The notes beneath the pieces are model-generated. The model searched no databases. It saw nothing but the letters and a program-made list of their open reading frames with translations, and had not been told where the DNA came from. From the NCBI GenBank assembly GCA_011634665.1, contig WAEK01000003.1, forward strand, positions 1,272,501 through 1,336,500: a stretch of DNA of 64,000 bases, in the 5' to 3' direction. A program made the position numbers and the translations under genes. Positions 31,722 to 42,959 of the stretch are shown piece after piece; positions within the stretch are counted from its first letter, which is position 1; each line of letters starts with the position of its first letter. Source of the stretch: Mortierella sp. BCC40632 (taxonomy: Eukaryota > Mortierellomycota > Mortierellomycetes > Mortierellales > Mortierellaceae).

Positions 31722-33401
31722 ACGTATTCAAATAGTTTGGTGGCAGGAACAAGTGTCGAGTTGAAGGGCACACTAGTCCAAAGTCCAGGAAAAGAACAGG
31801 CTCTTGAGCTTCAAGTTGATCAGCTAAAAGTCATTGGATCTTGTGATGGAGAGGTAAAATTTATTGATATTATCTCTCCCCTCTTCTTCTTTATGGGAAG
31901 TGGATATTAGATGGACAATATTCGAGTGTTGACCATGCGGAGCAAATTATTCATCAATAAGGAGGAAAAAAAAATATCTTGCCCTCATTTACACAAAGAC
32001 GTCCCCCCCCAGCTCCCTCCTCTGAACACAAAGAAAGACTCTCTACTGTCACTCTAACCTTCTCTTGATCTGCACTCTTCAATGGAATAGACATACCCCT
32101 TACAGAAGAAGCGTCATAGCTTCGAGTTCCTAAGAGAAATCTCGCATCTTCGTTCAAGAGCCAAAACTGCCAGTGCAATTCTCCGACTCAGAAATGCTGC
32201 TGCTTGGGGTTTTCAAAAGTTTTTCGAGGTGCGAATTCAATCTCTTTAAGAAAACAACTCGCTTTCTGATCTGGAAGAAAGAATGATATATTGACCCTCT
32301 CAGCTTGGTTCTGTATCTTTATCTGACAAATAGTCGCAAGAGTTTGTTCAGGTCCATACCCCAGTATTGACCAGCCACGACTGTGAAGGTGGAGGAGAAG
32401 TTTTCAAGATTGCTCCTCGGATATCTGCTCGTGCTCAACAACTTTATGATGCTGCCCAGCAACAGACTTCTCCCAACTCGACCGAGACCACAATTCAGAA
32501 CCAGTCGGGTCCTGCTCCCTCAGAATTCTTTGGCTCACCCACCTACTTGACCGTCTCAGGTCAACTTCATCTAGAGATTATGGCCAGTGCCCTGTCTCGT
32601 GTCTTTACCATGGGTCCTGTTTTCAGAGCTGAACCCTCCATGACACCTCGTCATCTTTCCGAATTTTGGATGTTGGAGGCTGAGATTGCATTCTTGGACA
32701 ATCTTGAGGATCTCCTCAAGTTCTCGGAGGCATGTATCCAACAGACAACCCAATACCTGCTCGAGACTTGCCCCGAGGACATTGACTTGTTGTCCACCTG
32801 GGTTGACAAGTCGCTCAAGAGTCGATTGGTTCAGTTGGCAGGATTGAACAAAGATCAAGCTTCCTTCCAAAGAATGACCTACACTGAAGCCGTCCAGATC
32901 CTGCAGGATGCTGCCAAGTCGGGTCAAGTCCAGTGGGAATACCAACCAGAATGGGGTGCAGGTCTCCAGAGTGAACATGAAAAGTGGTTGGCAGGTGAAT
33001 ACTGCAAGGGCCCCGTGTTTGTGACTGATTACCCAGCAGGCCTCAAGCCGTTCTATATGCGCAAGAATGATGACTCATTGCCCCGACAAATCGAAGGAAA
33101 AGAATCGAACCAGGAGGACAAAACGACAGTGGCATGTGTGGATCTTCTTGTGCCAGGCATTGGTGAGCTGTTGGGTGGTTCGATGAGAGAGGAACGGTTA
33201 GATGTGCTCCAAAACCAGTTGAAGGACTTTGGATTATCTGAGGAGGAATACCAATGGTATCTGGACCTGCGTCGGTATGGAAGTGTCCCACACGGAGGTT
33301 GGGGCATTGGATTCGAGCGCTACATGTTGCTCGTGACAGGAATGGAAAATGTTCGGGACGTGATTCCGTTCCCAAGATACAACAACCACTGCAAGTTCTG
33401 A
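31137..33401 (+). CDS. Asparaginyl-tRNA synthetase, mitochondrial
   Basis: Class IIb aminoacyl-tRNA synthetase that charges tRNA-Asn with asparagine using ATP. Four exons (31137-31564, 31736-31853, 32091-32228, 32334-33401) give 583 aa, all phases agreeing. The first 80 residues are rich in Arg, Ser and Thr with almost no acidic residues ([20 protein letters not shown]), typical of a mitochondrial import signal. Next comes the OB-fold anticodon-binding domain ([20 protein letters not shown], then [13 protein letters not shown]). The catalytic domain shows the [17 protein letters not shown] segment, the [14 protein letters not shown] segment, GPVFRAEPS (motif 2 region), [16 protein letters not shown], and motif 3 at the end ([16 protein letters not shown], then DVIPFPR). 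DCEGGGE and the motif 3 context favour AsnRS over AspRS. The gene nearest in kind is yeast SLM5. The likely cytosolic AsnRS is elsewhere. Confidence 0.93.
31684..31718. repeat. (CT)n tract in AsnRS intron 1
   Basis: About 17 CT units 20 bases before the acceptor; such pyrimidine runs may act as an extended polypyrimidine tract for splicing. Confidence 0.85.
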
Positions 33402-34439
33402 AGGAGGGGGGATGAAAGAAAGAAAGAAAAAACATAGAATAATAAAGTAGGCAGAAGAACCAAAGGGCGTTAAAAGAATGTCGCAGTAATCATAGGAGGA
33501 TAAACAATTAAGAGTATAGAGAGGCGATGTACAAAAGAGACGCGCAAACGGTCTAGATTTGCCTTTTTGTTCTATCTGCCCCGTTCATTGGGGATGTCTC
33601 TGGTGACATCAGATTGGACGCCTTCCGAAGACGGAGGTCCAATGCTGAGGGCCGTCTATGGTAAAGCCTCCATATCCCATTCGCCCAATTCTCTCACCTC
33701 TTCGTTCTCCATATCCTCTTTCCCACTCCTCTCCCTTTTGTCACACCAAACAGTTGGGCCAGACAAGTGCAACAATGTTATTCCACTCGGATGACACACC
33801 TCCTCTTCTTTTTCTCCTCCTGGGACAGCACGGAGCGCGACCCGGGATGCCGGGACCGCACCAAAAAAAAACGGCGAGGGGGGCGTTGGGTGAGAGATGG
33901 GAACACGGGACCTTTTTTTTTTTTTTTCAAACGCTCTTCTCTTTTTGAGAAAACGCTCTTCGATCTTTTTCGGAAGATGGGAAAATTTGAAAACATTCGA
34001 AAAAAGCGGATGGTCAATCGTTATCATGGATTGATCAAAGTTTTCCCTATTTTTTTTGTCTTTTTCTCTTTTTTCTCTCGTTCGTTTCTATCTTCCCATG
34101 TACCGTACCCGTTAGGCAAAAGACTTGAGGTTGCACTGTATCTTTGTCATCTTTTGTCCGGAAAGCACCTTTTTATTCCTTTCGCTGCGCTGGTTGGTCC
34201 GACCATGGCGCCTCTCTCTCTCTCTCTCTCTCTTCTTTCCTTTCCTTTGACCACAATCGGACGGGGGAAACGCCCAAGGTCCACAAATCAAACTCTTCAA
34301 CTACACCCGAATTAGGACAAATGATTAAGCCAGCTAGTTATTCAGTAGTTCTACTCTGTTTGAATTTATGGTTCACATTTCTTTGCGAACGCTCAACCCT
34401 TCAGGTTGTCGCTTGCTAGAGACGTCAACAGAAGATACT

Positions 34440-34475
<36 letters not shown>

Positions 34476-34497
34476 GAAGAACTCCTTCCGCACTGCC
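33402..34497. other. Intergenic, downstream of AsnRS
   Basis: About 1.1 kb. It starts with the AsnRS 3' region (an AATAAAG at 33440-33446 is a possible polyadenylation signal). It has T runs at 33912-33927 and about 33 T at 34442-34474. No supported gene. Confidence 0.5.
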
Positions 34498-34881
34498 TCA
34501 CTTATCTTCGTCAGGGAAATCGCTGGTTCTTGCCTTAGGCAAACCTGAAGCAATGATACCAATAAAATGTCGTCTCATTTCTCCTTTATCTACCTACTCT
34601 GGAATAACTACCGATCTTTCTCCAGCGTGGAAGAAAAAAGAATCAGTCATAGGAAGATATAGGCATATTCTGTGCAGTAAAACAAATTTAACAGTAGAGA
34701 GTATTCATTGATTTGGGTCGATGACATCGACCAGCACATAGAAAATGGGGTTTTGATCATACTTGCCTGGAGATTGTGGCCGCTGATGAAATCACTCTCC
34801 CTCCGCACCTCAATCAACCTTGAATCGTACGAGCGTGGACTGATCGTTAGAAAGATTGCATTTGCCGCCTTGGTCATGCAG
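34498..34881 (-). pseudogene. Two exons of an unrecognised gene, possibly decayed
   Basis: On the minus strand, exon 34763-34881 (acceptor GATGTAG, donor GCAA|GTATG) and exon 34498-34589 (acceptor GTAG) join in matching phase (split Asn codon) and end at a TGA. They encode AANAIFLTISPRSYDSRLIE, RRESDFISGHNLQAN and KGEMRRHFIGIIASGLPKAR, then SDFPDEDK. The composition is protein-like and free of repeats, unlike the surrounding DNA. I cannot place the upstream exons. Between 34905 and 35193 two different minus frames look coding (one with RFGIAQFLKRHKETKK, another with LPLWYWVELIETHWHL), which may mean a frameshifted remnant. No family recognised. It may be a real small gene, the end of one with missed exons, or a transposon fragment. 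Confidence 0.3.
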
Positions 34882-35974
34882 CTACATCAAACTTGATCTT
34901 CTCAAAGTCTCTATCCCTCCCTCCCTCCCCCCTTATAATTGAATATCGGTTGACATCCGCTTTCAAAAACTACATGAAAGTTATTGAGCTTCACATTGGT
35001 ATTTTTCTTCCGGCAAAAGATGCCAGTGGGTCTCGATGAGCTCCACCCAATACCAAAGAGGGAGCCCCTCCTCATGGGCGCCAATACACTGCGGAACACT
35101 GCTTTCTTTGTCTCTTTATGCCTCTTCAAGAACTGCGCGATGCCAAAGCGAGATTCCTTGTCCTTTGAGAAGAAATACAGAATGATTGAATAGCCTCTTA
35201 GAATATGTTTTTGATTCAGTCATTTCTCTCTCTCTCCTTTTACAAAGAGGAATGGCGGGTGTGTTAAACTCCCCAACCATTCATTCTCCCCCTCTTTTCC
35301 CCCTCCATTCTCGTTTTTCCGTTTCGTTTCGTTTCGTTTTAATTATATGAGTTTATTGATCGCAAAAGGAAGGATTTTTTTTTCTTGTCAAAAGAGTGCA
35401 AGAGTGAGAGTGAGAGAGTAAGAAATGTGGGGGACAATGCTGCGAATCCGCAGCTACTGTCGGAAATCAATGTATGCTGGTGCTTGAGTTCTTGTGGCAA
35501 AAATGGGTAAGGAAAGATATCAAGTCTTTTTTTCTTTTTTCTTTTTTTGTTTTTGTTTTTTGTTTTTTGTTTTTTTGTTTTTTTTCCCCATACTATCTGT
35601 TTACAAAGGAAAGGAGGAAAGGAAATGAAAGGGAGAGAAAAAAAAAGAAAAAGAAAAAGAAAAAAATGTACAAGAAAGGATGCAACAAGAAAAAGAAAAA
35701 GGAGAAAAAAAGAGAATGGTAACACGCAAAATTAAGATGAGGATAAACTACAGACTTCAGAACAGACACGATGGGAAGAGAGAGAGGAATAAGAATGCTA
35801 CTGTGCAGCAACGCAAAGGAAAGAGAAAAGAAAAAATAAGAAAACATACTTTGCTCAAACGCGTCGGAATCAATATGCGAAGACGTGGCCAGAAAAGAAC
35901 AACAAAAGAAGGGTAGACATAAGAGCCAAGAAAAAAAAAGAAAAAAGAAAAAAAGAAAGCAAAAAAGGCCGGTC
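34882..35974. other. Region between the unrecognised exons and the Medusa-like gene
   Basis: The first 300 bases (to about 35193) are non-repetitive with competing open frames and may belong to the decayed gene. From 35200 on it is low-complexity: (GTTTC)n at 35319-35338, T-rich 35527-35586, A-rich 35637-35712. Confidence 0.4.
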
Positions 35975-37725
35975 CTATACCATGATGCTCGACTCGATTA
36001 TGGCCTGCTGTTGTTGAGGAGTCATCGGCAGGGTCGATCCATGTGGAAAGTTGGCATTTGTAAAGGCATCTGCTTGGATCGAGGCTGTGCTTGAATAAGA
36101 GGCCGTGTACTTGCCAATGATCTTCTTGAGAGCATAGGGCAGTACCTTCCATGGGAAGACCTTTACGTCCTTTTCAATGTTCCTGGGCTTGGGGTTAGGG
36201 AAGCTCATGATCAACTTGAAAAACTCGGCACTCTCTGGTTTGCACTTTGAAACCGTGATCGGCCGAAATCCTTCTAGGTTGCGACGGATGCGATTCTTCT
36301 CTTCCACAGTGAAGCGGACTGCAATCAACGACTCGAGCAAATAGATGCAATCGACCGAGGTCAGGAAGCAATCATTCTTCTCAGCCCAGTAGATGCAAGA
36401 GACCACAATGCTGTTGGGTTGACGTTCTGCGGGAGCCACAGGCGCAAAGCTGCAATGAATATCATTTCCATCCTGTCGACGCCAGAACTGGACCAAACGA
36501 CGATGAGATTCCCACTCTTCACCGCTCCAGTTGATCGCCATGTCGTCCATATTGCCTGTAAACTTTAAGTTTGCCTTGTTGAGCAAGTTGGCATAGGGGT
36601 TGTAGTTGGTCAAAGGGAGGCTTGACCCGATGGCCGTGCTGGGATGGGGCTGAGGCAAGTAGGCAGAGGGGGCAACAGGCTGGGGATGATGACTATGGAT
36701 ATAACTGCTGCTGCTGCTGTTGGATGCCGACGTGGTCACCGTTGCCCCTGTTGCTGTCGTGGCGGGCAGAGTGTAAGCTGAGCTGACGGGGAGGTCGGCT
36801 TGAGAGTATGCAGGCAGATGAGGAGCGAGCATTTGGTCTGTAGGATTGTTAAGAAAGAGAGATAGAAGAGATTAAAAGCCGACGTTAGATTATCGATGAC
36901 GACGATTGCATACTAGTTGGCCGTTCGTTCACCAAGCGCAGGCCCTATTGCAATATTGCTCTTTAGGGGATCGGGGGACAGAGTAGACAGGGTACAACGG
37001 ATGGATGGATGGACAGGGGTGGGGGTACAGGGTGTTCAACCGCCTGACTTGAAAATAGAACAAATAAGAGATACGTACTGGTACTGTAGTATCCAGAGCG
37101 CACATAGGCAGGGCTGCTCATGGGAGGGCGAGAGCCATAGGGACTTGGTGGTTGCAAGGGCTGGCCGTAGAGACCACTGTCGTAGGCAGCGGAAGAAGCC
37201 ATTGTTGCGTAGTCATCGTCTATGTGAGGATGAGAGAAAGAGAAAGAGAGAAAGAGAGAGGAGAGAGAGAAAGAGAAGGAGAGAGGGGAACACAGGAAAA
37301 AAAAAAAAAAAAAAAACGCCAAGAATAGAGTTCATTAGTACTAGACAACAGAACAAACGGCCGACCATGCTCTCTTTTTTTTTTTTTTTTTTTGTCCTCT
37401 TGTCCTCTTGTCCTCTTCACCTTTCCTGAGCAAGGGATACAAATCCAGCGCTCTCACGCTTGACGTCAGTCCCGGCTGGGTGCTGTAGGGAACATGACGA
37501 CCCGTAGTGTCTGTTTTTTTCACAACCTCTTCTCTCGCTCACTTTTTTGATTTCTTTCTCTTTTTCCAATCTTCATTTCCCATGTTGCCCAAATGGCCCC
37601 AAAGGAAATTATATTTTCCTTTTGAGCCAGAATGGTGGGAGAGAGAACTGGCAATCCGAAAGAGATTATTCGCTATCGCTCGTTGAGCCATTCACCCACC
37701 CATTTCTCTCTCTTTTCTTTCCTTT

Positions 37726-37762
<37 letters not shown>

Positions 37763-38049
37763 CGCGGGAAAGAACCTCCACTATGCAGCTTGGATATACT
37801 TACGACGTGGAGCAAGGTTGCCGCCCGCCATAGACGTGGGCGTCGACGGCGCAAGAGGCGAGAGCTGTGACTGGGTAGAAGCACCTGTGCCAGAGAGATC
37901 CAATTCGGGGAGAAGATGTTGCTTCTTGTTCATGGCTCCACCGGGACTTGCGGGCGCACTCTGACCATACAGCATCTTGTCGCCCGATCTCTTGTTGCTG
38001 TTACCCTGTGACAAATCTATTGACATGCATGACAGGGCGGACGAAGGGA

Positions 38050-38104
<55 letters not shown>

Positions 38105-38209
38105 AGAGGAAAAAAAAAAAAAAAAAAAAAAAAGGTACACCAACGAGTACATGAGAATCAAAGCGATAGGCAGAGATTGGGTACAGGCACCAAAAAAGAA
38201 AATGACCTT

Positions 38210-38240
<31 letters not shown>

Positions 38241-39393
38241 GACTGACAAATGCCAATAAGAAAAACTTACCATCGTCATAGTACGAGTAGTCACCGAATG
38301 GCCAGGATTCCATAACCATGTCATTCTCCATCTGGAGGACATAGAGTGGGACTTTGTTGACAAACCATTTCGTAATGGCAAAATTTGGAACAGTGCAAGA
38401 AAGAGTGATATATCCATTGGCAGCATATTGCTTCGTGTCAACAACCAAGGTGCCGAAACCAATACGAAGGGCCTTGTCCGAGTTGGATTGGAGTGTGACG
38501 GTAAAGGTCTGGCCCTCGGGACCATAATGTGGGCTGTACTCGAGAACCTTGGGCGGGTCCATGGCAAGGGGCAACTGTCCTTGCTGGGCCTGGGACGACA
38601 GGGGAGAGGCAGCAGCAAGGGAGGAGAGAGAAGAGGCCGAGGACTTGAGGTTGGTAGAGAGATGGTCAGGTTGGGGAGAGTTTTCGTGGGTGTGCTGTGC
38701 GGTAGAAGGGGAAGTATGTGCGGGGGATGTGTGTGGTTCTGGCATGGCGGCAAACTTTCGTGGTTCAAAGTCTGTGGAGTAGAGTGGAGTGGAGTGGAGA
38801 GAGAGAGAGAGAGAGAGAAAGGAGAGAGAGAGATGGATGAGTGGGTGTAAGGGTGAAACGGTGTGTTTGGGAGCGTGTTTTGGAGCGTGTTTGTCAAGAG
38901 TGAGACGGATAAGAGTGAGGTTCGAGTAGTATTCGGGAGAGGGGGAGGGAGTGGGGAAGAGAGAGAGAGGGAGAGGAGAGAGAAGAGAGAGAAGAGAGAG
39001 AAGAGAGAGAAGAGGAGAGAGAAGAGAGAGAAGAGGAGAGAGAAGAGAGAGCACCGTTAATTTCAATCGTCTGAGATTCGACCAGAACCTCGGGAGAAGA
39101 AAGGAGAAGAGAGAGAGAGAGAGAGGAGAGTGAGGGTGAGGGGTGGGAGAGAGAGAGAAAGGAGAGAAGAGAAAAGAAAGAGCCAAAGTGATCGACAGGA
39201 ATATGCGAGCGTGCTTTGTGAGCAATGCAACGGACAAGCGTGAGAGCACAGAGAGAGACAGAGAGACAGAGAGAGAGAGAGAGAGAGAGTGTGTGTGTGA
39301 AGAAAGGGGACCAAAAAAAGGAGAGAAAGAGAACTATCCATGGAAGCATCGTTGCAGTGTCAGTGACTTACTCTGGATTGCAGACATATCCAT
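35975..39393 (-). CDS. Medusa (MedA/Acr1)-family transcriptional regulator
   Basis: Fungal developmental regulator family; in Aspergillus and Fusarium, MedA/Ren1/Acr1 proteins control conidium formation. Five exons (39372-39393, 38271-38771, 37804-38016, 37079-37219, 35975-36837) give 579 aa. Every intron interrupts a codon after its first base and the codons restore cleanly. Exon 1 is only 22 nt (MDMSAIQ). Exon 2 carries a conserved beta-rich, IPT-like part: PKVLEYSPHYGPEGQTFTV, IGFGTLVVDTKQY, then ENDMVMESWPFGDYSYYDD. The middle exons are Ser/Pro/Tyr/Gln-rich and probably disordered. The last exon has the family hallmark: RRLVQFWRRQDGNDIHCSF, NSIVVSCIYWAEKNDCF, TSVDCIYLLESLIAVRFTVE, EKNRIRRNLEGFRPITVSK, FFKLIMSFPNPKPRNIEKDV and KVFPWKVLPYALKKIIGKY. 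The strongly basic RNRIRR/KIIGKY segments fit a DNA-binding role, which is inferred. The 12.9 kb upstream is gene-free. Confidence 0.9.
38045..38131. repeat. (GA)n plus poly(A) in Medusa-like intron 2
   Basis: About 24 GA units at 38053-38094, an AGAG stretch, then about 22 A to 38131. A T run at 38212-38239 marks the other end of the same intron. Confidence 0.85.
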
Positions 39394-40196
39394 GGTGGCG
39401 TATGTGTGTTTTGTTTGTGTGGTGTGTGGTGTGTGTGTGTGCGTGTGTGTGTGTGTATGTGTATAGGTGTGGGTGTGTGCAGGTGAGTGAATGGATGAGT
39501 GGTTGGGAATGCGTGTAATAAAAAAAGAGCCGAGAGAAAGAAAGAGAGGCCGATCCAATGGAGAATGAAACTGATTCCGTCAATGGCGTTGGTGACTGAC
39601 AAGAATGAGGAGATCAAACAGACAGACAGGTTGCACTGGTCGAATGAGTCGAGGCTTTCTTGATGACTTGAAGACGAAAGACAAAAAAAGGAAAAAGGGT
39701 TTGGACTGGGTTATTTATCGGGTGGTCAGAGAAAGATCAGATCGAGAGAAGAGAGAAGAGAGAAGAGAGAAGAGAGAAGAGAGAAAAGAGAGAAGAAGAG
39801 AAAGTGTTTGGACCGAGGTAAAGAGAGAGCGGGAAATAGAAAAAAATGAAATTCAACAACGACTGGGCCAGATGGAAAGGGCTGGTCTGGTCTGGTTTGG
39901 TCTAGTCCAAGAAGAGACAGACTGGAAAGAGTGATGGTGCTTCGAAAGAGAAGGAAAAGAGCAAAGAGAAAGAAAGAAAGAAAAAAGCGATGCTGTGCTT
40001 GTTTCTCTCTCGTACTCGGTGCTCGATCCGCTCCTTTTTATACGACCCCCTCATCGAGGACACCCTGCGGGCGATGATGGCGATGATGGCGATGATGTGG
40101 GTGTGCGGCCTCCTGATAGGCCTGTCTACCGCTCTCTCACGGTGAAGAGACAGAGGAAGCAATTAAGGAGAGAAGGAGTGGTGCCATGGCAGAAGT

Positions 40197-40237
<41 letters not shown>

Positions 40238-40765
40238 GGAAAGAGAAAGAGAAGAGTGCGAGAGCGAGAATAGTGAACAGAGAGTGGCCGAGAGAAGGGA
40301 CCCGTAAACCGTCGTCATCGTCAGAAAAGAGATTGGGCCTCGACCCCTTCAACCCTCCTCATTGGCTATCCTCGAGCCTGTCCCATGTCACCGCACCCGC
40401 TTCCTCATCACATTCCTTGTTCGTTCACCAGAAGGCCGCCGGTCGCTCGACCAACCAGCGGGCCCCCATGAATGGCACGTTGGAGATGACAGCAGACATC
40501 AACGATAAAATCCCTTCCATGACGACTATGACGGACCAAGCAGTCCAGGTGAAAGGAAGAAGGACCAAGGATGAAGCGAAGGAAGGAAAAAAGGGGGGAG
40601 GGGTAGATCATGGCACTTGGGGGCAAAGAAAGAACTCACATACTTTGGGATTCGAATGGTCAGAGATGGGGGTATGGGGGGAGGATGACTCTATTTTCCT
40701 CCTCTTAATTTGCTTTTCTTACGGCAGCAATGCAGCTGGAAACAAGAGTTGAGTTCGGATTAAAG

Positions 40766-40767
<2 letters not shown>

Positions 40768-40841
<74 letters not shown>
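40768..40841. repeat. (GA)37 microsatellite
   Basis: About 74 bases of perfect GA repeat in the gene-free region. Confidence 0.95.
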
Positions 40842-40844
<3 letters not shown>

Positions 40845-42116
40845 AAAGGGGTAGGATGAGAAGACGGATCGATGTAAAGAAAATAGGAGAAAGGGGTGTG
40901 TTCAGGATAAACGGTGAGACAACGAGAAAAAAAAAAAGGACTGCCCCGCAGAGGTTGATCAGGTATGACTCCAAGGTGGGATGGGATCTGGATATAAAGC
41001 ATATAGCCATCGCCCACAAGCCAGCGAACAGCAGACAGCGGATAATCCGGCCGGGACTGATTGGAACGCGCATGAGGATGACAACTGGGCAAGGCTGGTT
41101 GCTTTTCCAGGAGCAACGCTCGAAATCAGCCCGATTCATGCATGGCCGAACAGCGGCTGACAGGAAAGGGTGGGGAACACGGGTTGCTTATATCCACAAC
41201 CAGGTTGGATTTAAATTCAGCCCAAAGAAAAAAAAAAAAAAAAAAAAACGCCTCTGCAGCCTCCATCTTGATCAGACTCGACAGACAATGATCCAACGGT
41301 CCCCTTCCCTTGCATCCCCTGCACCGTCTCCTTTTCCCAACAGACAAGAAACATCGCCTCGGCTCCAAAGAGAAAGGACCCCCACAGTCAGGACAACGAA
41401 CAATGTGGTGTGTGTGTGAGCATGTGAGTGTGTGAGTGCGAGTATACTCAAATGTCTGTGTCAACCCAGGAAGACGGGACAGGCGAATGCCTGGCAGATA
41501 GTCAAAGGTTACGATTGAGCAAGTGTTGGACCCGAGTAAAGCCTAGGACGTCCTAAGGAGAGAACGTTGACGTATGTAGGGGGCGTGTGGGTTCTAGAAG
41601 AAACCGTCTCAAGGGCCAACGAATTAAAGGGTCCCTTTCTTCCCTGTACTGTGACACAGAAGGTTCGCTGTGCTCGGATCCGCTGGTGCATGCGTACGCA
41701 GAGAGCATAGCAAACACTCCGAGAGGAGAAGCGCGCAGACTGGTCGAGTTTAATGCCACATGTGTACATGCGGAGCAAACCATGGCCCTTTCTTTCTTTC
41801 TTCCTCTCTCTCTTCTGATCATGCAGGCGCCTTATCACTCTTTTGACTGTACTTGTTCTCTTGGTTGCCGACTTCTCCCCTCCCCCCCTCCCCTCTTTCC
41901 TCTCTCTCTCCTCTCTGCACCTCTTTCTTTTCCTTTCTCCCTGCACACACAACCCATTCCTGTGGAGAACCAAGAGGCACAAGCGTGCATATCGCCTCAT
42001 GCTCTTGTCTCTCTCTCTTCTTTCTTTCTTTCGCTCTGGTCCCTCGTTGGCGCCACTAAGTCATACCTAGGGGAGAAAGAAAAAGAGACTTATGCGTATG
42101 CATGCACTCAATGCTG

Positions 42117-42160
42117 GTGCTGTATGCTGTATGTGTATGCTGTATGCGTATGCTGTATGC
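42117..42160. repeat. Short tandem repeat (TGTATGCTGTATGYG)
   Basis: Three imperfect copies of a 14-15-base unit made of GTATGC and GTATGT words. Confidence 0.7.
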
Positions 42161-42920
42161 TGACGACCCATGTCCATACCAATGGTATGGCAATGGCAAT
42201 GATGCATGGCCCATAGTCCCACAAACTCGTTCACAGCTGCCAGTCTTCAGGTCTCTCCCCCAAGCAAGATGTCTTGCACCAATCCCATTCCCCTCGTGTA
42301 TTATTTCAGATGGCTGGCTGGCTGGCCCTTTCATTCTCCCGCACCCACTCACTTTCATACACAGTCAGGGTAAAACCGAGACGGATAAGCTCGTTCCATT
42401 TTCTACCGGGCGAACCCTTGGGTTTCGCCTCTTGGAACCCCCTTTTGGAGTGAAGATTGAAAGAAGAACCTACATTGTGTGAGAGAGCTTGTTTGTTAAG
42501 CAAAGACTGTAGCGCTGATTTGTACTCGGTGACGCGTGCTACAACACTCAGTCGACTGGTTGGCTAGAGTTGAACAAGGTCCGAAAAAAAAAAAACGTCA
42601 TCCACCAAAAGGGGATTGGTGTGGGCCACGCAAAGGAAGACGAGACTGGAGGAGAAACTCCGTTCGTGGTTGACTGGGTAAAGAGGAGGAAAAGACAAGA
42701 AACCGAGGAGTTGAAGAGAAAAGTTGGAGGGAGGGCAAGTGCGTGCGTGTGTGTGTGTGTGTGCAAAATGCGCGGCGGTGCAAATAGCTCGAGGAAAAGG
42801 TGTGTGCGAGGATAACTTCAAACAGTGAAAGAGAATATGCTGAGATAGTGATCTGAAAGCAGTAGGAGGGCAAGAGCGACTGTAGTGAAGGTAGAGCTGG
42901 TAGAGGAAAGAAAGAGAGAA

Positions 42921-42959
<39 letters not shown>

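Noticed and set aside
38001..39349. Long minus frames over the Medusa-like exon 2 and its introns
   Set aside because: Only the part 38271-38771 has conserved sequence and splice sites; the rest is translated GA/CT repeat.
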